A DNA stretch of 19,773 nt, taken from an uncultured Collinsella sp. Lineage in GTDB: Bacteria > Actinomycetota > Coriobacteriia > Coriobacteriales > Coriobacteriaceae. The first letter of the stretch is position 1, and the number at the start of each line of letters is the position of its first letter. Of the stretch, positions 1-6,861 are shown one piece after another. The notes beneath the pieces are model-generated. The model saw only the letters and a program-made list of their open reading frames with translations. It was not told the DNA's origin and did not search any database. The stretch covers positions 1 to 19,773 of the forward strand of contig UQZM01000042.1 in assembly GCA_900545615.1 (NCBI GenBank), written 5' to 3'. A program made the position numbers and the translations under genes.

Positions 1-2
1 CA

Positions 3-19
3 GTATCGAACTTCGATAC
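3..19. repeat. 17-bp palindrome, unassigned
   Basis: GTATCGAA and TTCGATAC flank a single C, giving a perfect 8-1-8 inverted repeat at the left window edge. It could be a protein-binding site for a gene outside the window or a short hairpin. I do not recognise its owner. Confidence 0.4.
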
Positions 20-71
20 CAGCTTATTTGCACCTATATATAGGTCGAGATCGGGCTTCCACGCCACGATC

Positions 72-135
72 GAGCGTGGATTATCTCCCACTTTTAGCGC
101 GGCTCTAAGGCCAAAGTGGCAGATTATCCACGTTC
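72..135. repeat. Long imperfect hairpin (dispersed-repeat-like)
   Basis: Bases 72-94 pair with 113-135. About 21 of 23 positions pair, with one G-T wobble, a T-T mismatch and a C-C mismatch. The outer arms read GAGCGTGGATTATCT and AGATTATCCACGTTC; the inner arms are CCACTTT and AAAGTGG. It lies 33 bases beyond the stop of the minus-strand rpiR-type gene. No T-run follows on that strand, so a simple intrinsic terminator is unlikely. Pieces of the outer arm recur at 4177-4187 and 4228-4238, which suggests a repeated intergenic element. Confidence 0.65.
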
Positions 136-167
136 ATTCTCCAGGCGAGAGAACTGTAAAGCCGCAA

Positions 168-1001
168 CTACTCGGGCCAGGCCAAAGTAGACCCATAGAG
201 CGGCTCCCCCTTGGTGCAGGGGTAGCGACTCAAGTAACACGACGATAGCAAGTCGAAAAAATAAGTCATGGCGTATTTCGAATAAACGCCGAGTCGGTCA
301 ATTCCGTTTCCCGCATTACCAAGACGATATACACGGTCAAAAGACCTCGATTTGTCATCGTTGCTAAACGCAGTAATTAGAATCTTCCTGCCCGAACGGC
401 AATCAAGATACTCACGCGCCTGTGACGCAAATAGCCCGGAGACCGATACGAGAATTATCAATGACTGCGAAGCGTCTCCCATGTTTTTCAATTCCGCGAC
501 GTTAGCCCCAGCAACTATGCGAACTATCTTGCCCGCATAAAACATTTCCTGCTGAAATCGTACGAGATTGGCGCTCACATTATTGGTGCACCAGATTTCA
601 ACGTTTTTATGGCCATCAATTTCGTCGACAAGATGCTTAATAGCGATATCGGACACGCCGCTTTCAACCTCAGCGAACATCTCGATCATGCGAACGTCGA
701 GCTCTGCCCTGTACTCCTCGTAGCCAAATTCCTCCTCTCGATGGCTTAAGTCGCTTGGAAAGACTGACTGAGTAAATGATTCTTTCAAATCGCTAAGAGA
801 CTGGTAGCCCAATCGATTGCAGAAACGACGAACAGCGGAACGGGTCACGAGTGCATCGCGGGTTATTGCGGCAACATTGATTTCGCTCGAACGCCTAATG
901 TGAGCGATGAGATATCGAGCGATGGCGGCATCGTTTGACCCAAACTCGCTGTTGATGATGGAGCTAATGCGATTGAGCACATCGAAGTCATTGATATTCA
1001 C
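168..1001 (-). CDS. MurR/RpiR family transcriptional regulator
   Basis: This is a sugar-responsive transcription factor. An N-terminal helix-turn-helix of the RpiR type lies around residues 42-75 (segment ending SAVRRFCNRLGYQSL), followed by a C-terminal SIS domain at roughly 135-232, which binds phosphosugars in this family. I prefer the GTG at 1001 (277 aa): AAAGAGGGA lies 4-5 bases upstream, and the protein then begins at the usual family position. An ATG at 1040 would add 13 residues but has no visible ribosome-binding site and overlaps an inverted repeat that looks like an operator. The gene is divergent from the GH1 and PTS genes, so it probably controls them in response to a 6-phospho sugar. 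Whether it represses or activates cannot be read from the sequence. Confidence 0.88.
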   Translation of the reverse strand: MNINDFDVLNRISSIINSEFGSNDAAIARYLIAHIRRSSEINVAAITRDALVTRSAVRRFCNRLGYQSLSDLKESFTQSVFPSDLSHREEEFGYEEYRAELDVRMIEMFAEVESGVSDIAIKHLVDEIDGHKNVEIWCTNNVSANLVRFQQEMFYAGKIVRIVAGANVAELKNMGDASQSLIILVSVSGLFASQAREYLDCRSGRKILITAFSNDDKSRSFDRVYRLGNAGNGIDRLGVYSKYAMTYFFDLLSSCYLSRYPCTKGEPLYGSTLAWPE

Positions 1002-1032
1002 GTGATCCCTCTTTCCGCTCTCCTCGAAATCA

Positions 1033-1080
1033 TGATTCATTTATTGAATCAAACAGCTTTGGTCGTTCTCCTATGATTCA
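1033..1080. promoter_or_regulatory. Candidate RpiR-type operator in divergent promoter region
   Basis: TGATTCA (1033-1039) and TGAATCA (1045-1051) form an inverted repeat with a 5-base spacer. A third half-site, TGATTCA, lies at 1074-1080, inverted relative to the middle copy. The cluster sits between the divergent regulator and the GH1 gene, where an autoregulated local operator is expected. I could not place a well-spaced -35/-10 pair: TTGACG at 1087 and CATAAT at 1103 are too close together. Confidence 0.5.
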
Positions 1081-1152
1081 AATCAGTTGACGTCATCTTA
1101 ATCATAATTCCGCCACACGTATCCACCGTGTTGAATGATGGAAAGGGGATTC

Positions 1153-2571
1153 ATGGGCAACGTGAACAACATGCCGTTTCTCTGGGGTTCCGCCACGGCG
1201 TCTTATCAGTGCGAGGGTGCCTGGAACGAAGACGGCAAAGGCCTTGGTGAGTGGGATTTCTTTAGCCACACAAGCAATAAGAACATCAACCATGTTGACG
1301 GTGATGTATCTTGCGACTTCTACCATCGCTATGAAGAAGATATCCGCATGATGAAAGAAGGCGGACAAAACACCTATCGCTTCTCTCTTTCATGGAGTCG
1401 AATCATCCCCACCGGTATCGGCAAAGTGAATGAAGAGGGTATCGATTTTTATAATCGGGTCATTGATTGCTGCCTCGAAAATGGCATAGAGCCCAACGTT
1501 ACGCTGTTCCATTACGATCTGCCATTCACGCTTGCTTGCAAAGGCGGATGGCTGAACAACGACATGGCAGAGTGGTTCTGCAAATACGCCAAGATTTGCT
1601 TTGAGCGCTTTGGAGACCGCGTCAAAATCTGGGCTACCGTTAACGAGCCGCATTTCTACAGCTACTGCGTAAACATGTTGGGCAACTATCCCCCCAATCG
1701 ATCGCTCGATGTTCAGTCGTACATGCAGTTTCAGTACAACCTGATGCGCGCAAGCGCACTCGCAGTCCGAGCATATCGTCAAATGGGCTACGACGGCATC
1801 ATCGGCGCCGTCCACGATGGCGGCGTTGTCGAACTCGACCCGGCAACCGAGCACCCCGATGACGTATTTCGATACGCAGACTTTTTCGCCAATCGCATGA
1901 TTCTGGCACCAGCGCTTCAGGGTCAACTGCCGCCAGAAATGGACGAAATCCTTGAAAAACTTGGCGTCTCGCTCTATCGATCCCCAAATGACGTAGAAGA
2001 ATTCAGCGACGGTAAAGTCGATTTTATTGGACTCAACGTGTATTGCCGAGAGTATGTAACCGACTGGCACGGTGGAGAGCTTGCCGTTTCGGCGAACAAT
2101 AAGGGCGGTTCGAGCAAAAAGGTCGAAGGAAAATGCATTGCGCCCTTGTTTGAAAGCGCCCGCGACAGCAATGTTCCCCGCAATAAATGGGGCCGCGAAA
2201 TACTCCCAAGTTGCATGTATTCAACCATCATGGATGTCCACGAGCGCTATGACGCGCCCCGCATCTTTATTACGGAAAACGGACATGGCGCCTATGAGCA
2301 ACCAGACGCAGACGGAATGATCCACGATGATGACCGCATCGAGCTTCTGGGCCAGTTCATCGAGCACATGATGAGGGCTAAGCGCGACGGCGCGCGCGTT
2401 GAGGGCTACTACCTCTGGTCGACGATGGATCTGTATAGCTGGATCAACGGCTACGAAAAACGATACGGACTTGTCCATATCGACTTCGAGAACAATCTGG
2501 AGCGCACCCCCAAAAAGAGCTGGTATTGGTACCGAGACCTTATCTCGAAGTATCAGGAGCAGGAAGGTTAG
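1153..2571 (+). CDS. Glycoside hydrolase family 1 6-phospho-beta-glycosidase
   Basis: This cytoplasmic enzyme hydrolyses a phosphorylated beta-glycoside delivered by a PTS, giving a 6-phospho sugar plus the aglycone or second sugar. GH1 hallmarks are present: the acid/base Glu in TVNEP (residue 165) and the nucleophile Glu in ITENG (residue 375). The phosphate-pocket triad Ser429, Lys436, Tyr438 lies in the segment SWINGYEKRYG. That segment, including the Trp after the Ser, matches 6-phospho-beta-galactosidase LacG better than BglA/BglB-type phospho-beta-glucosidases, so galacto- or dual specificity is possible. The start at 1153 (472 aa) is chosen because GAAAGGGG at 1141-1148 precedes it; ATGs at 1135 and 1138 lie upstream of that site. 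The EIIBC gene follows after 9 bases, which implies one operon. Confidence 0.93.
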   Translation: MGNVNNMPFLWGSATASYQCEGAWNEDGKGLGEWDFFSHTSNKNINHVDGDVSCDFYHRYEEDIRMMKEGGQNTYRFSLSWSRIIPTGIGKVNEEGIDFYNRVIDCCLENGIEPNVTLFHYDLPFTLACKGGWLNNDMAEWFCKYAKICFERFGDRVKIWATVNEPHFYSYCVNMLGNYPPNRSLDVQSYMQFQYNLMRASALAVRAYRQMGYDGIIGAVHDGGVVELDPATEHPDDVFRYADFFANRMILAPALQGQLPPEMDEILEKLGVSLYRSPNDVEEFSDGKVDFIGLNVYCREYVTDWHGGELAVSANNKGGSSKKVEGKCIAPLFESARDSNVPRNKWGREILPSCMYSTIMDVHERYDAPRIFITENGHGAYEQPDADGMIHDDDRIELLGQFIEHMMRAKRDGARVEGYYLWSTMDLYSWINGYEKRYGLVHIDFENNLERTPKKSWYWYRDLISKYQEQEG

Positions 2572-2580
2572 GAGAAAGAG

Positions 2581-3981
2581 ATGAAATATCAGGCAATGTC
2601 CGAAACAGTCCTAAAGGCTGTTGGCGGCAAAGAGAACATTACATCGGTAACTCATTGTGCGACGCGCCTTCGCATCGACGCACGAGACACCTCGATCATC
2701 GATCTCCAGCTCGCCAAATCGGCCGACCAGGCGCTCGGGGCAGTAGTCAGCGGTGGCCAGCTTCAGGTGATCATCGGCCCCAACGTCACCGAGGCTTACA
2801 ACGACTTCCTCGACTTCGCGGGAATCGAAGTCGGCGGTGGCACGGTTGCCGACGATGCCCAAACCGCCAAAGACCTTGCAGAAGGCATTAAAAGCGGTAA
2901 CACCGCCATGGGCTTGATTGAGAAATTCGGGAACGTCTCTGCACAGGTATTCATGCCCATCGTCCCGGCGCTCATCGTTGGCGGACTCATTCTTTCGATC
3001 AAGAATCTCCTGGTCAATTATTGTGGATTGAGCACCGATAGCGGAACCGCCCAGGTTCTGCTGGCGATCTTCAGCGCCTCATTTAGCTTCCTGCCCGTTT
3101 ACCTCGGCTATCAGCTCGCCGCCGTCATGAAGATGCAGCCTATCATGGGCGCACTGCTGGGCGCAATCATGATTAGCTCGTCTATTAGCGGTGCTGAGGG
3201 TCTCGACTTTCTTGGCATCCCCATCCCGACGAATGACTACTCGAGCACGGTGGTGCCAATCGTACTGGGCGTTGTGTTCATGTACTTTGTTGATCGCGGT
3301 CTTCAGAAAATCATCCCCGACATTACCAAACTGTTCTTGAAGCCGCTGCTCACCATGTTCATCGTCGTGCCTGTTGAGCTGATTATCCTCGGCCCCGCCG
3401 GCAGCATGATGGGCTACGCGCTGAGTGATGCCGCCACGTGGCTCATGGATAACGTGGCATTTATCGCTACTCCAATCCTTGCAGCCCTTAACCCCTATTT
3501 TGTCATGCTCGGTCTTGATAAGGCCTACATCGCGATCGAAGTTACGAGCTTGGCGCAGCTCGGCTGGGCGCCCATCATCTTTGGCTTCATCTCAAACCTC
3601 TGCATTGGCGGCACGAGTCTCGCCTTGGCAACTGCAATGAAAGGCAACAAGGAGAAGAGAGGTATGGTCACCACGGTTGCCGTCACCGCACTCTGTGGCG
3701 TAACTGAGCCCGCATTTTATGGCTGCCTCATCGAGCGTCCCCGCCTGCTTGTCGGCACGGCAATCGGCGCCCTCTGCGCGGGACTCCCTGCAGGTATCTT
3801 CGTCCTGAAGGAGTATGTTGCGGGAGCATGCCCCGGTCTTCTTTCTGCGCTGATCTTTATCGCTCCCGATGGATCCATGGGCAACTTCGTACTGGCGTGC
3901 GTTGTCGCCGTCATCGCCATCGTCGTCTCGTTCATCGCTGCACGCGTGATCATCAAGAAGAATCCCAACTATATTGAGTAG
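2581..3981 (+). CDS. PTS beta-glucoside-type EIIBC permease
   Basis: This is a membrane PTS permease that takes up a beta-glycoside and phosphorylates it. The N-terminal EIIB domain (about residues 1-85) carries the phospho-cysteine Cys26 in the typical SVTHCATRLR context. From about residue 105 a long EIIC domain with roughly ten hydrophobic segments follows, ending in a basic C-terminal tail. At 466 aa it stops after EIIC: the EIIA domain found at the C-terminus of BglP/BglF-type IIBCA proteins is absent, and no EIIA gene is adjacent. The phosphoryl donor must therefore be an EIIA encoded elsewhere. AGGAGAAAGAG lies just before the ATG, and the GH1 stop is 9 bases upstream. Substrate is inferred from family and neighbour only. 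Confidence 0.93.
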   Translation: MKYQAMSETVLKAVGGKENITSVTHCATRLRIDARDTSIIDLQLAKSADQALGAVVSGGQLQVIIGPNVTEAYNDFLDFAGIEVGGGTVADDAQTAKDLAEGIKSGNTAMGLIEKFGNVSAQVFMPIVPALIVGGLILSIKNLLVNYCGLSTDSGTAQVLLAIFSASFSFLPVYLGYQLAAVMKMQPIMGALLGAIMISSSISGAEGLDFLGIPIPTNDYSSTVVPIVLGVVFMYFVDRGLQKIIPDITKLFLKPLLTMFIVVPVELIILGPAGSMMGYALSDAATWLMDNVAFIATPILAALNPYFVMLGLDKAYIAIEVTSLAQLGWAPIIFGFISNLCIGGTSLALATAMKGNKEKRGMVTTVAVTALCGVTEPAFYGCLIERPRLLVGTAIGALCAGLPAGIFVLKEYVAGACPGLLSALIFIAPDGSMGNFVLACVVAVIAIVVSFIAARVIIKKNPNYIE

Positions 3982-4084
3982 ATGCCCGCTGCTTGCATTG
4001 GGGACATCCTCGGCAGACCATTAGCAAGAACCCAAGAAGTCCCTTAGGAGCTCGATTAATCCATTCGGATTCCTCAGGCACAAA

Positions 4085-4122
4085 CGACCCCGATTCCACA
4101 ATGAAATCGGGGTCGTCGTTTC
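4085..4122 (+). terminator. Intrinsic terminator of the GH1-PTS operon
   Basis: CGACCCCGATT (4085-4095) and AATCGGGGTCG (4105-4115) form a perfect 11-bp GC-rich stem with a 9-base loop. TCGTTTC follows. It lies about 100 bases after the EIIBC stop. Confidence 0.82.
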
Positions 4123-4176
4123 TAAAGCCTTCGATAGACAATCGGTGTTTACCTTAGCTCCCTATCCAAGTTAATT

Positions 4177-4238
4177 ATCCACGCTCGTTCTCCGGTCGGA
4201 AGATTTTCTTCGCTCGCGTGTCCAGAAATCCACGCTCG
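4177..4238. repeat. Two copies of ATCCACGCTCG (partial element)
   Basis: The 11-mer ATCCACGCTCG occurs at 4177-4187 and 4228-4238. Its reverse complement is at 71-81, inside the left hairpin element. The longer block at 4174-4195 aligns with 123-144 at 19 of 22 bases. No complete hairpin forms here, so this looks like a degenerate relative of the element at 72-135. Confidence 0.45.
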
Positions 4239-4269
4239 AGCAGAACATCCAGGTCCGCACCCGCCCTTG

Positions 4270-4324
4270 TCTCGATCTGTAACAGCAAGAGGCCTATTCC
4301 GCTTCTACATGTTACAGATCAAGA
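4270..4324. repeat. Inverted-repeat unit 1 (arms around GATCTGTAACA)
   Basis: GATCTGTAACA (4274-4284) and TGTTACAGATC (4310-4320) are perfect 11-bp arms around a 25-base spacer. Pairing extends outward by three more bases after one mismatch. A short AGA/TCT pair sits inside the spacer. This is the first of two units that have the same geometry but different sequence outside the arms. The stretch 3982-4514 has no gene that I can support. Confidence 0.75.
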
Positions 4325-4349
4325 TATTCCTAAAACACCCTAAGTTTCA

Positions 4350-4404
4350 TCTCAATCTGTAACAGTTAGATGCCAAATATCGGTCTTGGTGTTACAGATT
4401 TAGA
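4350..4404. repeat. Inverted-repeat unit 2 (arms around AATCTGTAACA)
   Basis: AATCTGTAACA (4354-4364) and TGTTACAGATT (4390-4400) repeat unit 1 exactly 80 bases downstream with the same 25-base spacer. The outermost pair changed from G-C to A-T on both arms, so pairing is kept. The outer TCT/AGA and inner AGA/TCT pairs are also conserved, while most of the loop differs. Confidence 0.75.
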
Positions 4405-4474
4405 CAAACTGGAGGACGAGACAAACCAAAAACGGGATGGGCGCTAACCTGATGGCGCGCCACCTAAATAGAAA

Positions 4475-4505
4475 CGGGCTCTGTCCCATATAGAGACAGA
4501 GCCCG
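4475..4505 (-). terminator. Terminator downstream of tRNA-Thr
   Basis: CGGGCTCTGTC (4475-4485) pairs perfectly with GACAGAGCCCG (4495-4505), giving an 11-bp stem. Read on the minus strand it is followed by TTTCTATTT. It lies 10 bases past the tRNA 3' end. Confidence 0.8.
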
Positions 4506-4514
4506 AAACTCTCA

Positions 4515-4589
4515 TGGAGCCAGTGACAGGAATCGAACCTGCAACCCACTGATTACAAATCAGTTGCGCTACCGTTGCGCCACACTGGC
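4515..4589 (-). tRNA. tRNA-Thr (anticodon UGU)
   Basis: On the minus strand the acceptor arms GCCAGTG and CACTGGC pair perfectly, with T as discriminator and an encoded CCA (4515-4517). The anticodon stem ACTGA/TCAGT carries loop bases TTTGTAA, so the anticodon is TGT (Thr). The T-arm contains the canonical GGTTCGATTCC. The cloverleaf is complete, about 72 nt plus CCA. Confidence 0.96.
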
Positions 4590-4619
4590 ACACTTGGCGC
4601 TTTCGCGCGAAGCCTGTTA

Positions 4620-4648
4620 AGAATAATGGAATTGCGGACGGGGCGCAA
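4620..4648 (-). promoter_or_regulatory. Candidate promoter for tRNA-Thr
   Basis: On the minus strand TTGCGC (4643-4648) is followed, after exactly 17 bases, by TATTCT (4620-4625). The predicted transcription start would lie about 25 bases upstream of the mature tRNA 5' end. Confidence 0.5.
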
Positions 4649-4742
4649 CAGGCCGCACGGCGTTATATAAATATGCAAAATCCAGCAACAGCGCGTACCA
4701 GGCCCGTTCATTTCTGTCAGTGCGCCCTCAATCTTAAAACCA

Positions 4743-4802
4743 TTCGCCAGAACGAATAGTATTAATTACAATGGAATAGATAAAACTATTCGTTCTGGCG
4801 AA
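4743..4802. promoter_or_regulatory. Perfect 18-bp inverted repeat, probable operator of the HTH-HipA gene
   Basis: TTCGCCAGAACGAATAGT (4743-4760) is repeated in inverted orientation at 4785-4802 with no mismatch, around an AT-rich 24-base spacer. The right arm ends 10 bases before the ATG at 4813 and overlaps the ribosome-binding sequence GAAGGG (4800-4805). It can serve as a two-site operator for the gene's own HTH domain, or fold in the mRNA and hide the ribosome-binding site. Operator use is inference; the repeat itself is seen directly. Confidence 0.75.
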
Positions 4803-4812
4803 GGGTTTCGCG

Positions 4813-6153
4813 ATGTTGACTACGAAGGAAGCTGCAGAGCTACTCGACATCACCCCGCGCAGGGTGCAAGAGCTCATAAAAAACGGAGCACTTGAGGCAC
4901 GCAAGGCTTCTGGTGTATGGCTCATCGATAAAGACAGCGTCAATGCACGACTCCGCTCTGTGACCAAAACGGGGGGACGTCCCCGCCGCGGCCACGGTAA
5001 GAGCGAGATCGCGTTCACCCTCATGAACCGCACGTACGAAGTCGCTCAGCTGGTCTACAGTACATCGCGAAAAGACTTTACCCACATCGGTGCCGACATC
5101 GATTACGCCCACGCCCCTATTGGAGTATTTGGCCCTAATAGCCCCATATCGCTAGACTCCTTCCGCATCTGGTGGCGCGGCCGCGGTATCCCGCTCGCAC
5201 GCATTGGGCTAGCCTCCCTGCTTGCAGAAGCCGCAGTCGATGTTCCCGATGAACTCGTCCAGCGAAATCTCGGCCTCTCCTTATCCGACCAGTATTGGAT
5301 TAGGCCCCAAGGTTCCGGTCTCACCTGGGAGGATATCAGCTTCTTCAATAACGCCTTTGATGACGTCTCGCTGTCCATTGCACCCTTTGCCCCAGAGGGA
5401 AAAGCGGCTGCCGCAAAGCCCGATAACACCTCGGACGGCAATCTTCAAAAGTACTGGACGTGCGAGGGCGAACGTCGAATTCTGCATAAGGCAGGAGCGC
5501 ACCTGGACCAGGAACCTTATAACGAGCTGGTGGCGACCGCGCTCCACCGTCGCATCCTAAACGCCTGCGATTATGTGCCTTACTCGCTCGAGGGCACGGG
5601 CACCTCCGCCCTGAGCACATGCGATGTCTTCTTAACTGATGAAGAAGAGTATGTCCCTGCGTTCTATGTAAACCAGCACGCAAACGCAGATGAACGGCTA
5701 ACCGACTACGAGCGATATGTAGCAAACTGCGAGGAGCTCGGGGTGACAGGCGTCAAGGATGCCCTTGACCGCATGATCGTATGTGACGACATCATTGCCA
5801 ACTACGATCGTCATTGGCGCAACTTCGGCCTCGTGCGAAACGTAAACACGCAAGCTTGCAGACCTGCCCCCATCTTCGATTCGGGCTCATCGCTCTGGTG
5901 CAACATATCACTAGAGGAGCTTAGGGCGGGAGAGCACAGTTTTACCAGCGCACAATTTCATTCAAGCCCCGCCAAACAAATGTTGCTCGTCGAGGACATG
6001 GGCTGGTTTGACGGCGACAAACTCGAAGGCTTCGTTGACGAGGCAATCGAGATTCTTTCCAGAAACGACGCGCTCACGGCAAGGCTGCCATATCTAAAAG
6101 AGGCGCTAACGTGGCGCCTCGAAAGAATGATCGACATCGCTGAATGGAGTTAG
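4813..6153 (+). CDS. Excisionase/MerR-type HTH fused to a HipA-like kinase
   Basis: This 446-aa protein starts with a helix-turn-helix of the excisionase/MerR kind (residues 1-50; TKEAAELLDITPRRVQELI). An uncharacterised region follows (about 60-200), then a HipA-like kinase fold. Kinase landmarks are a GNLQKYW loop (209-215), a candidate nucleotide-binding Lys226, a catalytic-loop motif NYDRHWRNFG with Asp332 and Asn337, and a metal-binding FDSG with Asp356. HipA kinases phosphorylate protein or other substrates and often act as toxins held by a HipB partner. Here the DNA-binding part is in the same chain and no separate antitoxin gene is adjacent. GAAGGG at 4800-4805 supports the start. The gene stands alone and converges on the housekeeping operon. 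Toxicity and substrate are unknown. Confidence 0.85.
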   Translation: MLTTKEAAELLDITPRRVQELIKNGALEARKASGVWLIDKDSVNARLRSVTKTGGRPRRGHGKSEIAFTLMNRTYEVAQLVYSTSRKDFTHIGADIDYAHAPIGVFGPNSPISLDSFRIWWRGRGIPLARIGLASLLAEAAVDVPDELVQRNLGLSLSDQYWIRPQGSGLTWEDISFFNNAFDDVSLSIAPFAPEGKAAAAKPDNTSDGNLQKYWTCEGERRILHKAGAHLDQEPYNELVATALHRRILNACDYVPYSLEGTGTSALSTCDVFLTDEEEYVPAFYVNQHANADERLTDYERYVANCEELGVTGVKDALDRMIVCDDIIANYDRHWRNFGLVRNVNTQACRPAPIFDSGSSLWCNISLEELRAGEHSFTSAQFHSSPAKQMLLVEDMGWFDGDKLEGFVDEAIEILSRNDALTARLPYLKEALTWRLERMIDIAEWS

Positions 6154-6172
6154 CGAGGCAGCATTGCCCCGC
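6153..6172. terminator. Possible short terminator between convergent genes
   Basis: GCGAGGCA and TGCCCCGC form an 8-bp stem with one A-C mismatch and a GCAT loop, exactly between the convergent HTH-HipA and NYN genes. Neither side has a T-run, so support is weak. Confidence 0.3.
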
Positions 6173-6180
6173 CAACTTCC

Positions 6181-6858
6181 CTACCTCCCGCGCAGGGCCT
6201 TGAGCTTGGCCAGGGCATCGGGGCTCAGGCGACTGCCCAGAGTCATCTTGATCTGCGGAGCTTCCTCTGCCTCGTGAACGTCGTTATCGATCTGTTTAAT
6301 CTCGTCTACCAGCATACGGCTCGAGATGCGCGTAACGCCCTTGCCCATGACGACGGCCTGGATCGTGCCGTCGCTCGATACCACGGAGCACGCGCGACCT
6401 TCCTCACGTGCCTCGATGCAGAGCTTCTGCACCACGGTATCGGCCGAAACACCCGTCGGCGAAAACTCAATGCGCACGCCGCGGGCCGGTAGGTTGGGGC
6501 GCTCGCTGGAGATATTGCCCGCGCCGTCAAACACGATTACGGCCTCGTAACGGCCCTGGGCAAAGGCGGCGACGTCGTTGATGAGGGCGGTGCGCGCCAT
6601 ATCGTGAACGTCGCTGGAATACGGATCGTCGGAATGGTCGTACACGAGCTTTTCGTAGCGCGGCGTGCAGTGGATCACGTTGTAGCCGTCGACCACCAGC
6701 AGCTCGGGCTTGTTGGAGTGCACCGTCGAGACCGGGTCGGCGATGGCCTGCGCAAACGCATTGCCGCCCACGCCATAGGTCGCGGCCGAAACAATCGGCT
6801 TGGCCGAGCCCTCGCCAAAGCGCTTGGCCTTGGACTTGGCACGGTTCTTTTTGGACAT
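6181..6858 (-). CDS. NYN-domain (YacP/Rae1-like) ribonuclease
   Basis: This 225-aa protein has a basic N-terminus (about 20 residues) and a NYN/PIN-like nuclease fold from about residue 50. Acidic residues typical of the metal site are visible in LLVVDGYNVIH (Asp57), VIVFDGAG (Asp111), GVSADTVV (Asp140) and SSDGTIQ (Asp163). The Bacillus relative YacP/Rae1 is a ribosome-associated endoribonuclease, and the gene likewise sits right after rlmB there. Here the rlmB stop is 3 bases upstream, and GAGGAG at the end of rlmB acts as the ribosome-binding site, so translation is probably coupled. The C-terminal tail is an extra of unknown role. Rae1-like activity is inferred from family and position. 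Confidence 0.88.
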   Translation of the reverse strand: MSKKNRAKSKAKRFGEGSAKPIVSAATYGVGGNAFAQAIADPVSTVHSNKPELLVVDGYNVIHCTPRYEKLVYDHSDDPYSSDVHDMARTALINDVAAFAQGRYEAVIVFDGAGNISSERPNLPARGVRIEFSPTGVSADTVVQKLCIEAREEGRACSVVSSDGTIQAVVMGKGVTRISSRMLVDEIKQIDNDVHEAEEAPQIKMTLGSRLSPDALAKLKALRGR

Positions 6859-6861
6859 GCG

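Noticed and set aside
1390..2070. A 226-codon minus-strand open frame
   Set aside because: It is antisense to the GH1 gene, which carries both catalytic glutamates; no domain is visible.
4270..4404. CRISPR array
   Set aside because: Only two units, each an inverted repeat with a variable loop; no direct repeats of constant sequence with spacers and no cas genes.
4515..4812. tRNA-Thr as an integration site for the HTH-HipA gene
   Set aside because: No direct repeat of the tRNA 3' end and no integrase are visible in the window.
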